Positions 43,870-57,800 of a stretch of 64,000 nucleotides of DNA are shown here, piece after piece. The stretch comes from Heliopora coerulea (Eukaryota > Cnidaria > Anthozoa > Scleralcyonacea > Helioporidae): assembly GCA_030142905.1 (NCBI GenBank), contig JASJOG010000054.1, forward strand, positions 248,001-312,000, read 5' to 3'. The translations under genes and the position numbers were made by a program. The notes under the pieces were generated by a model. It did not search any database. It had not been told where the DNA came from and saw only the letters and a list, made by a program, of their open reading frames with translations. Position 1 is the first letter of the stretch. Every line of letters begins with the position of its first letter.

Positions 43870-44380
43870 ATTTGAACACTAGAGTTTAAGAGTGCAGTGT
43901 ATTTTGTATGTTGTATGATACACAACATACAACGCGCGTCAAAATATGAAATATGCAGTATGTAATAAATGATGTATAATATATACTATACGTGTAGGTT
44001 TCTTAGTGGGTATTATGTGTGTATCATGTTGGAGACGAAGATGCAGATGTAGATGAAGACGCATGTGTTGATTTAAGTAATAATAGAATACGAGCCGTCA
44101 AATTGTATGAGATTTACAAGATGAGCCGTAATTAACTCCATGCAGCTCAGACAGGAGTAATACATATTATGTAATACGAATGAAACTAAATGACCTTGTT
44201 TACCGACTAATTTTGAGACGCAGGCGATTTTAGTCGAGTAAGTGAAGGAGACGTTTGTGTAAATAACGACTATTCTGCATCTCATTTATAATTACTAATT
44301 CGACACCCATTTTTCTTGTTGTTTTCTTCACGAATTGTCAACAAGTATTATCATATATCATATGCCAGAAGCATTGTTGG

Positions 44381-44481
44381 TGTTTGATCTGATATCAAAA
44401 CATCGAGACGACCGTTGAAAAACGCGGCGATAGCCAGGTTATTTTAACCAACGTCTTAGTGTTTTGATATCCGATCGAACA
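44381..44481. repeat. Foldback element, diverged
   Basis: TGTTTGATCTGATATCAAAA and TTTTGATATCCGATCGAACA form inverted ends. Confidence 0.6.
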
Positions 44482-45014
44482 TATCTTTCAAGTGTGTGAT
44501 GTGACTAATCAAACGAATCCACATTTAAAGAGGAAATCAGATTGAAAGCTGTCGAAGTTTTATGCTGGTGAGATCACATTTCCGAACCACCGTTTCAATG
44601 CCCGTTTTCTATGTGTTTTCCTCATGAATTGTTGACGAGCATGACATGCAAAAATGAAGTGAGAATCCGCTGACAAGTTAGATAAAAGTAGATCTTGTGA
44701 GTGATGGTTGCGTAATATAAGTAAAACATGTATGCGTGTGTCATACGGGCGAAGGTTTCTCCCTTCGCAGAGTATGAGAGGATCGCCTTTTTCAAACGAA
44801 AGAAACGACTGTAAAATACGAATAAAGGCGTTAAAACTTACTTAACTTCCCCAGGAATTATTTTCGAAGTAACCTGACAAATATATTCCTCCCTTCTCGC
44901 TTATTTAAGCGACATTAATGGCCGCAACTCCTCCTGTTCGCAATTTTTTTAGTTTTGCTTTGTTTTCTGTGTACACTGCTCCGGTTGAGCAGGCGGGAAA
45001 ACAACAAAGCTTAC

Positions 45015-45196
45015 CTACTTGGGACATTTCGAGGGTGCGATGCACTTTCGTTTGTGCCACACTTTTCCGGCTGGGCATTGACATCCAGCGACACATGGCT
45101 TCAAACACACTTTGTTGGCGTCACCTTTGTTGTGACACGTGATGCGGCACGCGGGACCGCAGTCGTCGTAGACAGCGCCACCTTTACAACGTATAC
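45015..45196 (-). CDS. BMPER: BMPER-like exon 8: TIL domain and stop
   Basis: Residues 432-491: CKGGAVYDDCGPACRITC then CVAGCQCPAGKVWH and CIAPSKCPK. Ten cysteines in TIL spacing. Acceptor CTTTCTTTACAG; phase 1 in; TAG at 45015-45017. Confidence 0.95.
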
Positions 45197-48100
45197 CTGT
45201 AAAGAAAGGAAGGCATAAGCCTGGAATCGATTGGTAATTCTGTCTTGAGACTAATTCCATCAGGCTGACTTTCGTCTTAAGGCTGGTCATATTAAGCTTA
45301 TTTCTACCTCAAAACCGATTCTGTTAGACGGGCTTGTTCAGTTACTGAACATGGCTGATATGGAACAATTGTACCAGGTCTTTTTAACCTGTTTTCATCA
45401 TAGAGATTATATATAAAATTAGAGTGGTCTTGGAGCCGAAACTGGTCAATTATCCGTTGTTAACCAGTTGAAAGCCTCCATATTCAAGAAAAACAACGCC
45501 CAGACGACCTGCTATCTTCACTGAAAAAAGAGCAAGCATCGGGACTTAACTTCGGGGGACAACTGCTTGCCCGACAGTTGTTTGAAATCCTTAACATGAG
45601 ACTAACCCATCTTGCCTTACTCTTTATATAATAGCAAATCGACTTTACTTACTTAATAGTAAACAAGTTACTGTTGGACTGGTGTCCGCCAGCAAACGGG
45701 ATAGTGATGTTGGTAGCAATGATCTGTTTTGTTCTCTTCGTATACCCGAGTAAGTACTGTGTACACGGCGTGAGATATGCTTAATCACGACGTGATACTC
45801 TTGATTCAACGTATTAACATTTCTGTTCCAACAACTTCTGACCGTGATTCAGACGACCAAAACTGAGAGATGTTTATCACACAGCTAAACCAAGCATGAT
45901 CTTTTACCAACTGGCTTCACGAGTATAAATAAAACTATGGTAATTCCGTTATACTTTGCATATTCTGATTAGAATTGACAGAGGATTTATCATAAGTTTT
46001 CATCTACATCATACGGAACTTAGTCATCTCCCGACATTTATCATACAAAATATCGAACTCGCCAGTACACACCCACAGTCGCATGCATTCTTTATGCACT
46101 TTATTGTATCATTCTCTACATAAACGTAGAACTGTCTACTCACCACACATCTTCTTTGATCTCCACTTTACCAACACTCCACGAAGGCTACAGGCTCTGG
46201 CATACGCCGTTAGGCTCTGACACATGCAAGAATGACCACGTGACCTGGGACAGTAACACATGTCCGTCACGCAAGACCGGAAGTGCGGCTTGGGATTCAC
46301 AAACTTGTGGCATACCGAGAATTTGGAGTTCTTCAGAATGGAACACTTCATGCGTGCATGCATAAGGTCTCTTCCACTACACGGTGGGTAGTTATCCTGA
46401 TACGGGTTTTCATCCTTCTCGCACGAAGGCTTCTTGTCGTTCCTCACTTGCCAGCTCACAGCAAAATCGTTCACGTTTTTACTCAACTTGCCATCTGGCG
46501 TAGTGAAGTCGTCCTTCGGATCGCCATTGAAGTTGCCACAAAATCCGCACGTTTTGTTGCTGTAGCTCTTGGGGATGTGCACTTCGGTGTAACTGTCACC
46601 GTCCCAAATCACCTCCACACCGATACTTGTTACTACCGTCATAAGGTGCCCGTTCTCGGAAATATATAAATCCGGGAACCGGAGGTAGGGCATGCTCACT
46701 CTCGCACCGTTCACCTTCACGCGCAGTTTCTGAAGAAGCGCCACTTCGATGTCATTGAAATGCAAAAACACCGACTTCGTCCAGGAGAAAGTTCGCGAAT
46801 GTCGTCCCTCGTTTCGCACTTGAATTGTGAAGTTACCGGTGGCGCAGTCTTTGGTGAAAACGTATTTGCATTTCCCTTGAAAGTTGTACATGCGGTTGTC
46901 AAAGGTTTGATAATGTGGGTCGCCAAACGACGTACACATTCCAGTCTCTGGAAATTGGAAACACATTACAAATTAGGGGTAGCCAGGTGAAGGCATGGTC
47001 GATATTTCCAGGAAACTAGTAGGGGCTGGGAAAGCTTCCCTCGATGTCTTTTCTTAGTATCACATGCCCTTATGTGGCGAATACGACAAAAATTTAACGT
47101 TGTGAAATGGCATACTTTAATACTACGGATGTGCAAGCTTGGAATTGTGGCAGAGGACACTCAGGGGTTTGTTCAGCTCAAATCCTCAGGAGATATTGAA
47201 AGATATTTGGACTTGCAATTTAGAACCTCGCGATTAACATCTTGGAGTATGCGTTAAACTGACGAGAGCATCTAGGACAAGCGGCAGCGAATCAGAAGCG
47301 GATAGTTTGCTGCGTAGACTATCATGGATTGCATACACCAGGATGTCAATCGCAACATACAAAATCTCACGTGTAAACGGGCCCAGCAGAACTCCAAACG
47401 GGCATTAAATCCGTTTCTTTCTGATGTCCGTTCAGACGCTTTAGCTGCTGATCTTCAGATGGGGAGTAAAAATTACTGTGTGCTACGCCTAGTTCGATTG
47501 GTTGAACTAAAGACGAAATTCAGAATTACAGTCATATCGAGGCAACCGCATATACAATACATGTGTCCGCCATTCAAGTAGGACACATTTGTAACCTTCG
47601 CTCTCCGTCTACCTCTCGTTAGCTCTATGGTTATAGCGTGTCAGCGGTCATCCAAAAGGCTGAGGATTTGAGCACGACGAGTGTACACGTGTCGTTTGTC
47701 AAAATTTCAGTAATTTAGATTTTCGGAACATAACTATGGTCATTGTAGTCGCAATGTCGAGAGAACTAAGTGTTTGTTCACCTTTGACGAGCCCAGAATA
47801 ACGTCACCACATTAATTTGTAATAAGCATAAGAGGCCGATGGAAGAATGTCCAGATACTTAAGTTATCCGTGCTTTGTATGTTCGGCATCTGCTAATTTA
47901 TGCATAACAGGGACAAGCATCTATCAAACACCTCAATATCTAGTGTCCCCAGACATCACAGATCCACTAGCCATCTAATTTCTTTAGAGGATTAATCAAT
48001 TTTAAGTCCTTTCTATGGCTACGAACAATTACTTAGAGAAAGTTTACTAATTAGGAAATTAAACCCAAGTCCAGTCCTTTTCTGGACCCAAGGAGGGGCG

Positions 48101-49701
48101 CTACAGTTTCGCTGAAAAAAATCTCGTTGAACGCGGTTATTTTCTTCGGTATTTGAAGTTTGACGTTTGAAGAGCAGGGTGTCGGATTACTTTATTCAGT
48201 ATTTATACGCAGCGTGTGGCTATTTACTTTTTAGACCCTGATACTGTGGATTGGCAGTAAACGAACCTGGTTCGCGCGATGAGACAGGCGCAAGCAGGAA
48301 CATGAAGAAAGGTTAAAACCAAGCTGTCTGACGGCCAGGCGAGAGTCTTCCATGAAATAAAAAACATTCGGAAACGTCACCAGCATAACTACATCAGACT
48401 GCGTAAGTAAACTGTTTGAGTAGTTTTTGTGTACTTAGAGAAACTCTCGCATTTTCCATATCTTCTAGAATGTAACAGTTCTCAGCAATAGTTTTACTAG
48501 CGTTCACTGATTTCCTATGTCGCAAAAGAAACCGAGAAAACTCGAAGACTACTTGGCGCTGAAGATAAACTTTTCACAGTCCTGTCGGATTCTTTTCTTT
48601 ATCTTTTCCAATAAGTTGGTTTTGTGAACTCACAAGCCGCAAAAAGGGAAAAATTTGCCCACGTGAAGAATCCCGCCTTTTCCAAATTAGGCTTTAGGAT
48701 AAGCGAAGTGCTCGAGCAACGCGACGAAGATTAAACATAAAACAAAGATTCTTTTATCATTTTTCTCAATTCGTACTAGAAGTTGCGTTCGGCTGGTTTA
48801 TTAGTGCGATCATTAGACTTGATCTTATCCTTAATTATTTCCCATCGAGACGTCTCCTGTTGACGAGTAAAGTTGTCTGACTTCGACGACAAAGACTTAA
48901 CTCTTTCTCATTCAGACCTAACCATTTGACTAGCTAAATTGTTTGCAACTCGCCAATGGAGAATAGTCAGGCGTGATGATATTTCCATTCGGCGAGCTGT
49001 CGACTGGAAGCTGTCGCCAACCAAGCCGGCGCATAGTCGGCGACCTGTTCGCGACCAGGTTGACAAGTGTTACGACTACGTGGAAGCCAAGTTTTATGAA
49101 TAGGGTCTACACGTCTACTTACAGACATGATTCTGCAAGGCACTTGTAAGAGAAACAGACGAACGAACACGTCGTTGGCAACCTCGTCTGGCAAGTGCAA
49201 GAAGTAGTATATCGATCTTTATTATAGTCAGAAACTTAAGTTGAATGAATGGTATGGACTAAGCCTTCAGTATTAGAATTCCTTTGCATCACATGAGGTA
49301 GAATGATTGCATTCCTTAAAAATTACCAGACCGTTTACAACACGGAGTTAGACACTAGCGGATCCAGACTTGGCTTGAAGGGAGGAGGCAGCCAAGGAGT
49401 AGTAATTAAATACTAAGATTTCCCCTTCTACTCAGAACTTTTCCGTAGAAATCACATGTTTGGTTGTTTGAGATTGTTTATGACCACTGAGATATTCAAG
49501 CAAGCATTCAATAGTATTTACCAGAATATGCAACCATATATATATTTATATTATATTATATATATATATATATGTAATATAGTATAAAGTATAGTAATAC
49601 CAAGTGGACTTTCTAACTTTTTATTGCGCTACGCGTTTCGTTACTTTTTAGTAGCTCGATCGGCTGAAGATAGATCGATCGATCGATCGATCGATCGATC
49701 G

Positions 49702-49758
<57 letters not shown>

Positions 49759-52700
49759 ATCTATCCTTTATAATAAAACTTTTAACTTGCATTTTATAAA
49801 CTGCTTGGAGGATGAACTCTTGTAGCTGTTTTCGTTTCCTACTTCTTCAGTTAGTCAGCGAATTTTTCATGAACTACATTTTCTGTTATCTTACTGATAG
49901 GGGGGATCGGCCCCACATTGGATCCGCCAAACTACGCTAGACCAACCCAGTTCGATCTGTACAACCAGAAACATTCTGTATCAGATCTGTTCAGAAAGAT
50001 GTAGCGACTCCCGAGGACGCCATAACGCCAAAATAGTGCATCAGCTCTGATACATAGCCTTTGCTCAACGTCGTCTATCGCTGCTGTATCTCGCAAGATT
50101 GCGTTAAAATATGGCATGCCCAGTAACTTCCCTGTAGAATAGTTACCAGCATATGCCAGCATGTTCTGTCATAGTTACCACTTAGTTGGATTTACTTTTA
50201 TAGACGCCAACAGGTCTGTTGAGAACGTGAATGTATCAGTCAGTCATAACGAACTGATGCAGCACGGACAAGCCAACAAACTGCCGCAGTCTGAATGTAA
50301 GTCATGAGCAAAATTATATAGAGTACTGTATAATTTCGCTCATTACAATAACGGTAGAAAGTCGTGTTGTGTGCCGTCTTATTATTTCAGCTCCTCACAA
50401 CAGATGTTCATATTCTTTGAATTTAAAAAGCGGGACAAACAAGTCGTGGTTGAGACTGAGAAATTGTCGAATCGGTAGTTCCATAGCTGCTTGTTATCAG
50501 ACGACTTTGGCAAGTAGCGAACTCCAAGCAGGAGAAAACCCCCGGTATTTAGAGAAAACATACTTGCGTTGCGCTCCGACTTCAGATCACTATTTAATCC
50601 AAGATTTGGACAAAAGCAGGTAACAGTCGTTGAGGAAATCTGACTGATTGAAAGATACGAGAACACGCGGATATCGGCAAATGAAGCAGTTATACCTCAG
50701 ACCTTTCACTAAAAACTATTTCGACGTTTTTTCAGCAATTTTCACACTTAATTTCTTGCAAGCACGACGCTAGTGTCTGGGATTTCTGGCCTGTTTGTCA
50801 ACATGATAACTTTGTTTGAACTATTGGAGCTAAAGCGTCTGTATGATTCTGTACTTACGACAAAAAGTGGCGGAATGTGACCCGACAAAGTAAGCTAAGC
50901 CATTACCTCAGTAATTAGTCTTTTGCTCAGAACGTGGACACGGTTTGGACTTGAGCCGATTCGAAATCACTCTCCAGTTGATCTAAATCTTCTCAATCTG
51001 GTGTAAACAAGACGTGCAAATTTCACAATTTTAAGGAAGCGAGCCATTTGTGAATACGCCCTAACCCTGAGTCCACGCTCTCTGCAATAAACATTACTAG
51101 TAGATTCTGGATGCCAGCCCGATTTAAATACTTGATCCGCACAAACAGCCTAACGCTAATTAAAAGCCGGAGCTAATAATCCTTGAGTAGTTCTCTACCG
51201 AGACGATTATCTTCACCTGACTTGAGAGAGAGACAAACCGAACTCGTGTGAGGTCTGCTTGCCCAGTTGCTGTGGCTTGCTAAACGTTCGACATGTCCAT
51301 GGTGATTGTAAGGCTAGGGTCGTACGGTACGGTATACGGTATTATGTCAACATACCTTGGATACAACTTTCGCAGCAAGCACCAGGACTGTAGCCTTTTT
51401 TCATTCCCTAGAGAGTGAAAATGTGACTGTTAAAAGAGCATCTTTCCACATTCGGTTCCAAAAGTGACTCACAAATAATCGTTTCTGTATTACTGAACAA
51501 CAGTCACGTTTAGATTTCCACTCAAATCAGACCGTAAAGGCTTGAATGAAAAAAACGTTAACTGGCAGAAAGCTTACATCAGGAACACTTGGGTTATCAA
51601 GCATAGAACGTGGACGGAGCTGATTCTTTTGTCTTTGCTAACTGGCCAAATGCCAGGATTTTGGATAAGAGGAGGTTCACTTCTCATGTAATTTATCTTT
51701 GGGAAGGAGGAGAGTTTGGTCTCACAAGAAAACAATGAGACATCTAGTGAAAACTAATTGACTGGCGAGTTTTTGAACCACCTTCGGAATAATGTTACAT
51801 CAGATCTAACCCTCACACGAACCCATATTTAAGGAGAGAATCCGGTCTAAAGTTTCGAATTTCAATTTTTATTAAAATCACGTTTCCAAATCGATGTCTC
51901 GATGTTGATTTTCTTTGTTTCTTCATCATGAATTATTAACGAATTTGGGAATAGTCTATGACGACTCGAACTGATAGAGTTACCGAAATATCGAATGTGG
52001 GGCTTAAATTTATGTGACGTTTTTCAACTAACATGCAAAATAACTTTCATCGAATTAAGTTTTATTTGTTGTAGTTTCGACAAATGATTTGTACGTTTTT
52101 GATACCTGTAATGTTCAAGTTATACACACGGATGTACAGTATTAACTTTACTTTTTGTTCAACTTTTTCTTTTATGGTTGCCTGTTTGCGGACTCAGTTC
52201 GTATGACCTTGGATATTTTTCAAAACACATGCTATTAATAAACCCATGGCCATTGCATCCTTTGCGTGACCGTCTGCTGAATAAAATTTTCTGGCGTTGG
52301 CAAGGATAGAATGTGAAAAGTTCACCTGAAGTAGTAACTTGACTTCGTATATGATTTCCAACACGTTTATCGTGAAAAACAAGTAGCTTGTCTTGTAATG
52401 GAAAACTGATCACGTATTAGTGGAAGTTACGGCACAATAACTGAAGTTAGGATCAACAGAGCCTTTGCCAACAAAGGATCAACTCCTGATGTCCAAGACG
52501 GTGACAATCCCTGTACTAACGTCTTATTGCCTTCTTTTGGAGTATTTGTTTGAAACAGAACCGTGGAAACCGTTTATTTGTCGTGGTAATGACTTTGGCT
52601 GTTTTTGAGCGTTACATTTTTTTTTTACCTGTGGGCAGGTTAATCCGCGTTTACAGACTTGAGGTTTGCATCTTACAAGCCCTTTATCGCAAGTGCATTC

Positions 52701-54787
52701 TGTACATTTCTGCTGGCCAAACCATGTATCGCCATCCTGAAAAATAATCAGAATTTGTACTTTACTTCTGTGGTGCAACATTACTCTTCAATTCACACCG
52801 TGCAAAGAAGCAATACTCCATGATCCATTCCTTTCTTTTGCTTCCCTTTCATCTTTTTTCTTCTCTTCTCTTGTCTTCCTCTATCGTTTCATCCATTCCT
52901 CCTTTCTCCCTTTATCTACTTTTCTCTAACCGTTCGTATGTTCGTCTTTTCTTGTTTTTTTTTTGCTTTTTTTCCCTTTCATACACTCAATCACAGTTTA
53001 ACATAACCACCAACGGCGAACTTTTTTTTTTTTTTGCAAGGGGGGCTAATGTTAAATGAACCTCCGCTGGAGGACTCTCGAGGCATACTACCCTTGGAAT
53101 ATTCTTTGTTTTAAGGTCTCGACAATTCCAACTTTGTGAATTGACAGGCCTTATACACTACTCACTAGCAGGTGACGGTGAAATTACAGCATTTCACGAT
53201 GGTCTGTCTGACGGATCGTACCTTCTACGCTGTTCGCTTTTCACTTTATACCTCATTTTGTTATTATTTTTCTCATGGATGCAAATAGAAATCATTTTTG
53301 TGGCTGTTAAGGGAGGGGCTTAAGTTCCTTAAGCCTTCCCCCTTTGGTGCGCCACTGGTAAGTGGTAACCACATGATCAGTTTGGTAGTCCTAAGACTAA
53401 CTACCGAGGGCTTACGTGAAGACGAACGGCATTTGAAACATTTCCTTTGGAGTTAGTTTTCACAGCCACGTATGCATGTTTCTGGCAAATAAGAAGTTGT
53501 GCAGCCATCTAGTTACACGCACTCCAGCCTCTAGGAAAGTTTAAATCTTTTCACTTTAAATTCCTTGAAACTGATAGTCTCTTATCGGATGGGAAAAATT
53601 TATTAGGGAGAGAAATTTCATTTATTCAGTGAGCCATTTTTCTTGTAATTCTTGTAGGCATTTTTTAAAAATTCTTCAGGCAAGGAGAAGAATTTCCCGT
53701 TTGCTTCGTCCCTAGGAGGGAGAATTGCTCATCCAGTTACGTGAACTTTGGAGTGTTGTGGTGTGGCGTTGTGTGGCATGGTGTGGTGTGTGATAGAGTA
53801 GGGTTTAGTGCTGTGCAGTTGTCACATGGTTTGGTGTGGTGTGATGTGTATGGTGAGGTGCACTGGGTTGTGGTATGTTTCGAGATGAGGTGAGTTGAGG
53901 TGAGTTGAGGTGTATGATGTGGGGTGGAGTTAGGTGTGATGTGTTCTGGAGTGTTGTAATATGGTGGGATGTGATGTGGTGTGGTTGCGGTGTAACGTGT
54001 GGTTAGGCATGGTGGAGCGGAGTGGTGCTTACCTACAATAACACAGAATAAGCCGAGGTAAATCAGAAAATGATCAATAATTCCTCGACATCCCGATTTT
54101 GATTATCGCTTTTGCAGAATATACTAAAAACCATTTGTGAAATTGCCGAAATAGTTTGAAGAAACAATGCCATAAAAGTGAGTCGTTGCGAAGCAATAAA
54201 ATGTCTTCCGGAATGATTCGTAAAACTCTATCCTGATCTCAACCAATTTCCCTAAATGTCCAGAGGCCTGCAACCCCGCTAAAGGATTCTCGCATGATGC
54301 AATTAACAAATATCTTTGAATATGAATTGCTTAAATTGCTTGAATTGCTTGCAGTAGCTATGGTTGAACCAATAAGACAAGATCACAAACGACTTCCTTA
54401 TTTGAAAACAAATATTAATTTAATTTCATCGTGATTCCTCTGACAGCTGGAATTTTTTCAAGCATCTCGAAACTTCTGAACAGCTCGCGAGCTGTCTGAC
54501 CCAAATTAAATTTTCAATACCATTGAACGGTTAATTGCTTCATGAAGCAATCGAAAGCATCTCATAAATTTCGACTATTTCATCGGGAGACTTTGTTTCA
54601 TTGTAATTTGGAAAGTGTTTACGTACGGCTTGTTTGAAGCCCACTTTGTCTTATCTTACTTCAACTGAATATAGCGGCGACTCTCAAAAGGGTTCTGATT
54701 GTTTGCGAGCAAGATTGGTAGGAAGAATGATAGATCAAGCTGATAATGAATCAATCTGATTAGATTAATTAGCTAAGCGAAACAGCA

Positions 54788-54823
<36 letters not shown>

Positions 54824-57800
54824 GGTCTAACCTTGTATTCCTGATGGTGATACAAGCAAATGTCCCTTTCTAAAATATAGAGAAACAAAACAACACTTAT
54901 TTAGCGAACACCACTTAAAGGGCGTCTTAACTTACCAATCTATTATTCTACCTGAAATTCTCAAATTAATTTCGTCTTTCTGTACAAAGAGATACACTTG
55001 CGTTAGAGGAATTTGCACTTTCAAGCTGGTATTGTGTTTACTTATCAAGTACCCATCTCTTACATCGTTTGTTTACACATTTATCGAATAATCGCCGGAC
55101 ATCGTCTTAGCGGATCTTCGTGGCATTAAAATAAAGGTTAATATTCAGTAGGCATCAAGACGTCAACCTCGGCAGAGCAGGCGGTTTCGATTTTAAATAA
55201 AGACATAAACACAGATTTCTTCTTTATTCGTTTTGTTTTTCATAAGAGCTATAGGCCAGTTTTAATTGCATAACTAGGACTCACGGAGTTTTTCTAAACT
55301 GCCAACACACTAGAATACTCCTAACTGGTGTTAAGAAGGAAAGACTAGCTGTGCGGCTGTTATTCTTTTCAGCGGGTCGCGTTGAGCATCATAAGGATTC
55401 CGGCTGGTTCACGGCAACCTCTTAATAGTTTTAGGTTATATTATAGGGTGCTAATTGGACGTTACATCGTCAACGTTAACAATAATTGCAAGAGTCTTTT
55501 CTTGCAGAACGATGCAATTCGACGTGGATTTCAACTGTAGACTCTTATCTTTTGCGGAGGCTCAGCGCCATTACGTGTTGTGTTACTCACCCTGACATTC
55601 ATCACAACATTCTCCTGGCTTCCGAACAACGATGCCTTTGCAATTGTGCGTTGGTGGGCACTTGGTATTCTCGCAAGTTACCAGTCCACCCTTCATCGGA
55701 AAAAGGAACACAAGAATTAGGACCAGTATAAAGCATCCTCCTTTCATAGACATTGTGGTCAACGTGGTTTAAGGTTGTAGGTACTACCGGCATAATAAAA
55801 GGGCAGTTGTACAATGAACCTGGGTCTCGCTCTATTCAATTATTTCGAGTGGCAGGGCTATTGTTCACCGATGACAGGTGAAACATTTCTGTGTAAACGA
55901 AGGAGGGAGTCGTGCAAAGATTCGTTGTGAGGTTGAACAAGTGGTGCAGCAACTGAGCGATTCGAATATTGAAAGAAACAGGACAGAACAATTTGTTGTC
56001 GGAAAAGAAGGAATATATTGGAAGGAGAGGAAATCGGAAACCACTAAACGCCTACGGAGGCGGACAAGATCAGATATCAAGACAGAGAACACCTGGTTTA
56101 TGAGGATACCAATACATATTTAAGTTTCTTTGATCAATTAATTTATTGTAATTGAGTAGTTGGGCTATGTTGTTCGCGTTTAAATATGGTCTTTATTAAC
56201 ACGCTCCCGGCTCCCCCAATTACAGCAGCATTCGGAGCCTGATGTAATGCACGAGTTATCTTTGTTCTTATTGGACACACGGTCAGATAATATTTGGGTG
56301 AAAGCTCTTCTGCGTTATTGATTCTTTCTCAAGTCTAGTGGACAACCGAATTTTGATAATTTATAATCGATCCCAATCAGTCTATCAACCTCTAACTGTT
56401 TAATGACACTTCTAACTTACTCCATGTTCCTTGAAGAAACCCTACAATTTTGGTTCCGGAAAAGAAGTGTTTAAATGCACGAAGGTATACACGTAGTAAC
56501 CAGGACTGGACTGTTAATATATTTACACAGCGTCAAGTTCTTCCATCCTCGCGGTATACATCTTAGGCGATGCAACGTGATTTATGAAATTACTTTACAC
56601 GGGTTGTTATCCGGCTACATTTAACGCAAAGTTTCACACTTCGGCATTTGTTTTGGTTAAGTTTCTCGCGTGTCAGCACGTCCTTGTCAAACGTTCTCGG
56701 AGCCACGTTTCTAGTTGTCAGAATTAATCTTGATATAGGTGTTGAACGCAAGCTTCAGAGAGATCTACTGCTGATGGGGTGGTACAAGGTCGAGAGATTA
56801 ATGAAGGCCATGTTTATTGGTCTCAACGCTTGTTTTCAGCATCATGTCGACTCGCGCGGGCGACATAACATCTGGGCTCCTCCATTAGCAATCGGGGACA
56901 CCTGCTTAATATCATTCATGTCCTCCGTGGACTATTCTCGCCATCTAACATTCGGACAATACGTTAAATCTCTCCCTATACTTCTACTCAACAGACATAT
57001 CTCTTACGTTCGCCTAAACCTACGTATACCCTAGCAATTGCAGAACACAAGAAGAGGGAATTGAAAGAAGGGTCGGCGACAAATTTACGACCACCATGCT
57101 TTAGTAATTTGCTGAACATATGAACTCTGTCTGTGGAGGGCTATTTCATGGCTGTATTGAGATTACGAGCCGATATTCTTGATACCGGATTTGTTGATAT
57201 CTTGTCTCGAAATTTCCAAGTCCAAGTGTTTCAACGACGTCAGTTACGATATATCGATATGCCAAATTTGACACAACGTGAGCAAGGAAATTATGTCGTC
57301 AACAAGTAACTGCGGCTAACTTGGAGCGGCTGAGGCTCAAACTTACTGAGCTATAATTTTCAATTTTACTGAAACACCTAGTTATGGCTTACAACGATTC
57401 TCAAACTTGATAACGAAAGTGATCCTTTCTGTTCAAGGGAGGTAAATCACCAATATACTGTAAGTAGATTGATTGGAATGTTTTGGCTTAAATACTCATT
57501 CGGAATGTAGGTTCTTTTAAACCGAGTCCCCAAGCCAACATCGTACTTAGGCTTACCGAAAGCGCGAGAGCACGTGAGACGTCTCGCAAACAAGGCTGAA
57601 ATTGACCGATGGAACATAAAAAAGACTTCAAATCCTTAAAAGCCTGCCCTGTAGTTTACTGCTTTGATTTTTCACATTACAAGATTTCTTCACGTGGTTT
57701 CATTGGAATTTAGTTCCTTGCTTTGTCAATAAATTAACGCTTTGACTTTTGACAACTGAATTTGTTATTTGTTTATCTTGATCCGTATTTACTTACCCTA

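Larger units (their letters stand above)
31160..45014. other. Convergent intergenic spacer between BBS9 and the BMPER-like gene
   Basis: 13.9 kb with no supported gene. It contains a CT-rich tract (31410-31610), a foldback (32971-33113), a hAT-like MITE, tandem duplications (34.4-34.6 and 35.68-36.0 kb), several foldbacks (36.7, 38.56, 38.83, 39.23, 43.57, 43.75, 44.38 kb), a 45-base dispersed repeat and a SINE. Stretches 31.6-32.9, 36.1-36.6, 41.1-43.4 and 43.9-45.0 kb otherwise show nothing recognisable. Confidence 0.7.
46948..51355 (-). other. BMPER-like intron 6, 4.4 kb
   Basis: No exon-like VWC sequence was found. It contains a weak tRNA-like segment at 47628-47690, an inverted copy of the TTTACTCTGGCT-type repeat at 48840-48890, TA and GATC/TATC microsatellites at 49538-49764, and a degenerate hammerhead motif at 49630-49662. 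Confidence 0.65.

Noticed and set aside
47628..47690. tRNA-like segment TAGCTCTATGGTTATAGC
   Set aside because: Box A is plausible but box B (GAGGATTTGAGC) is too weak to call a SINE head with confidence.
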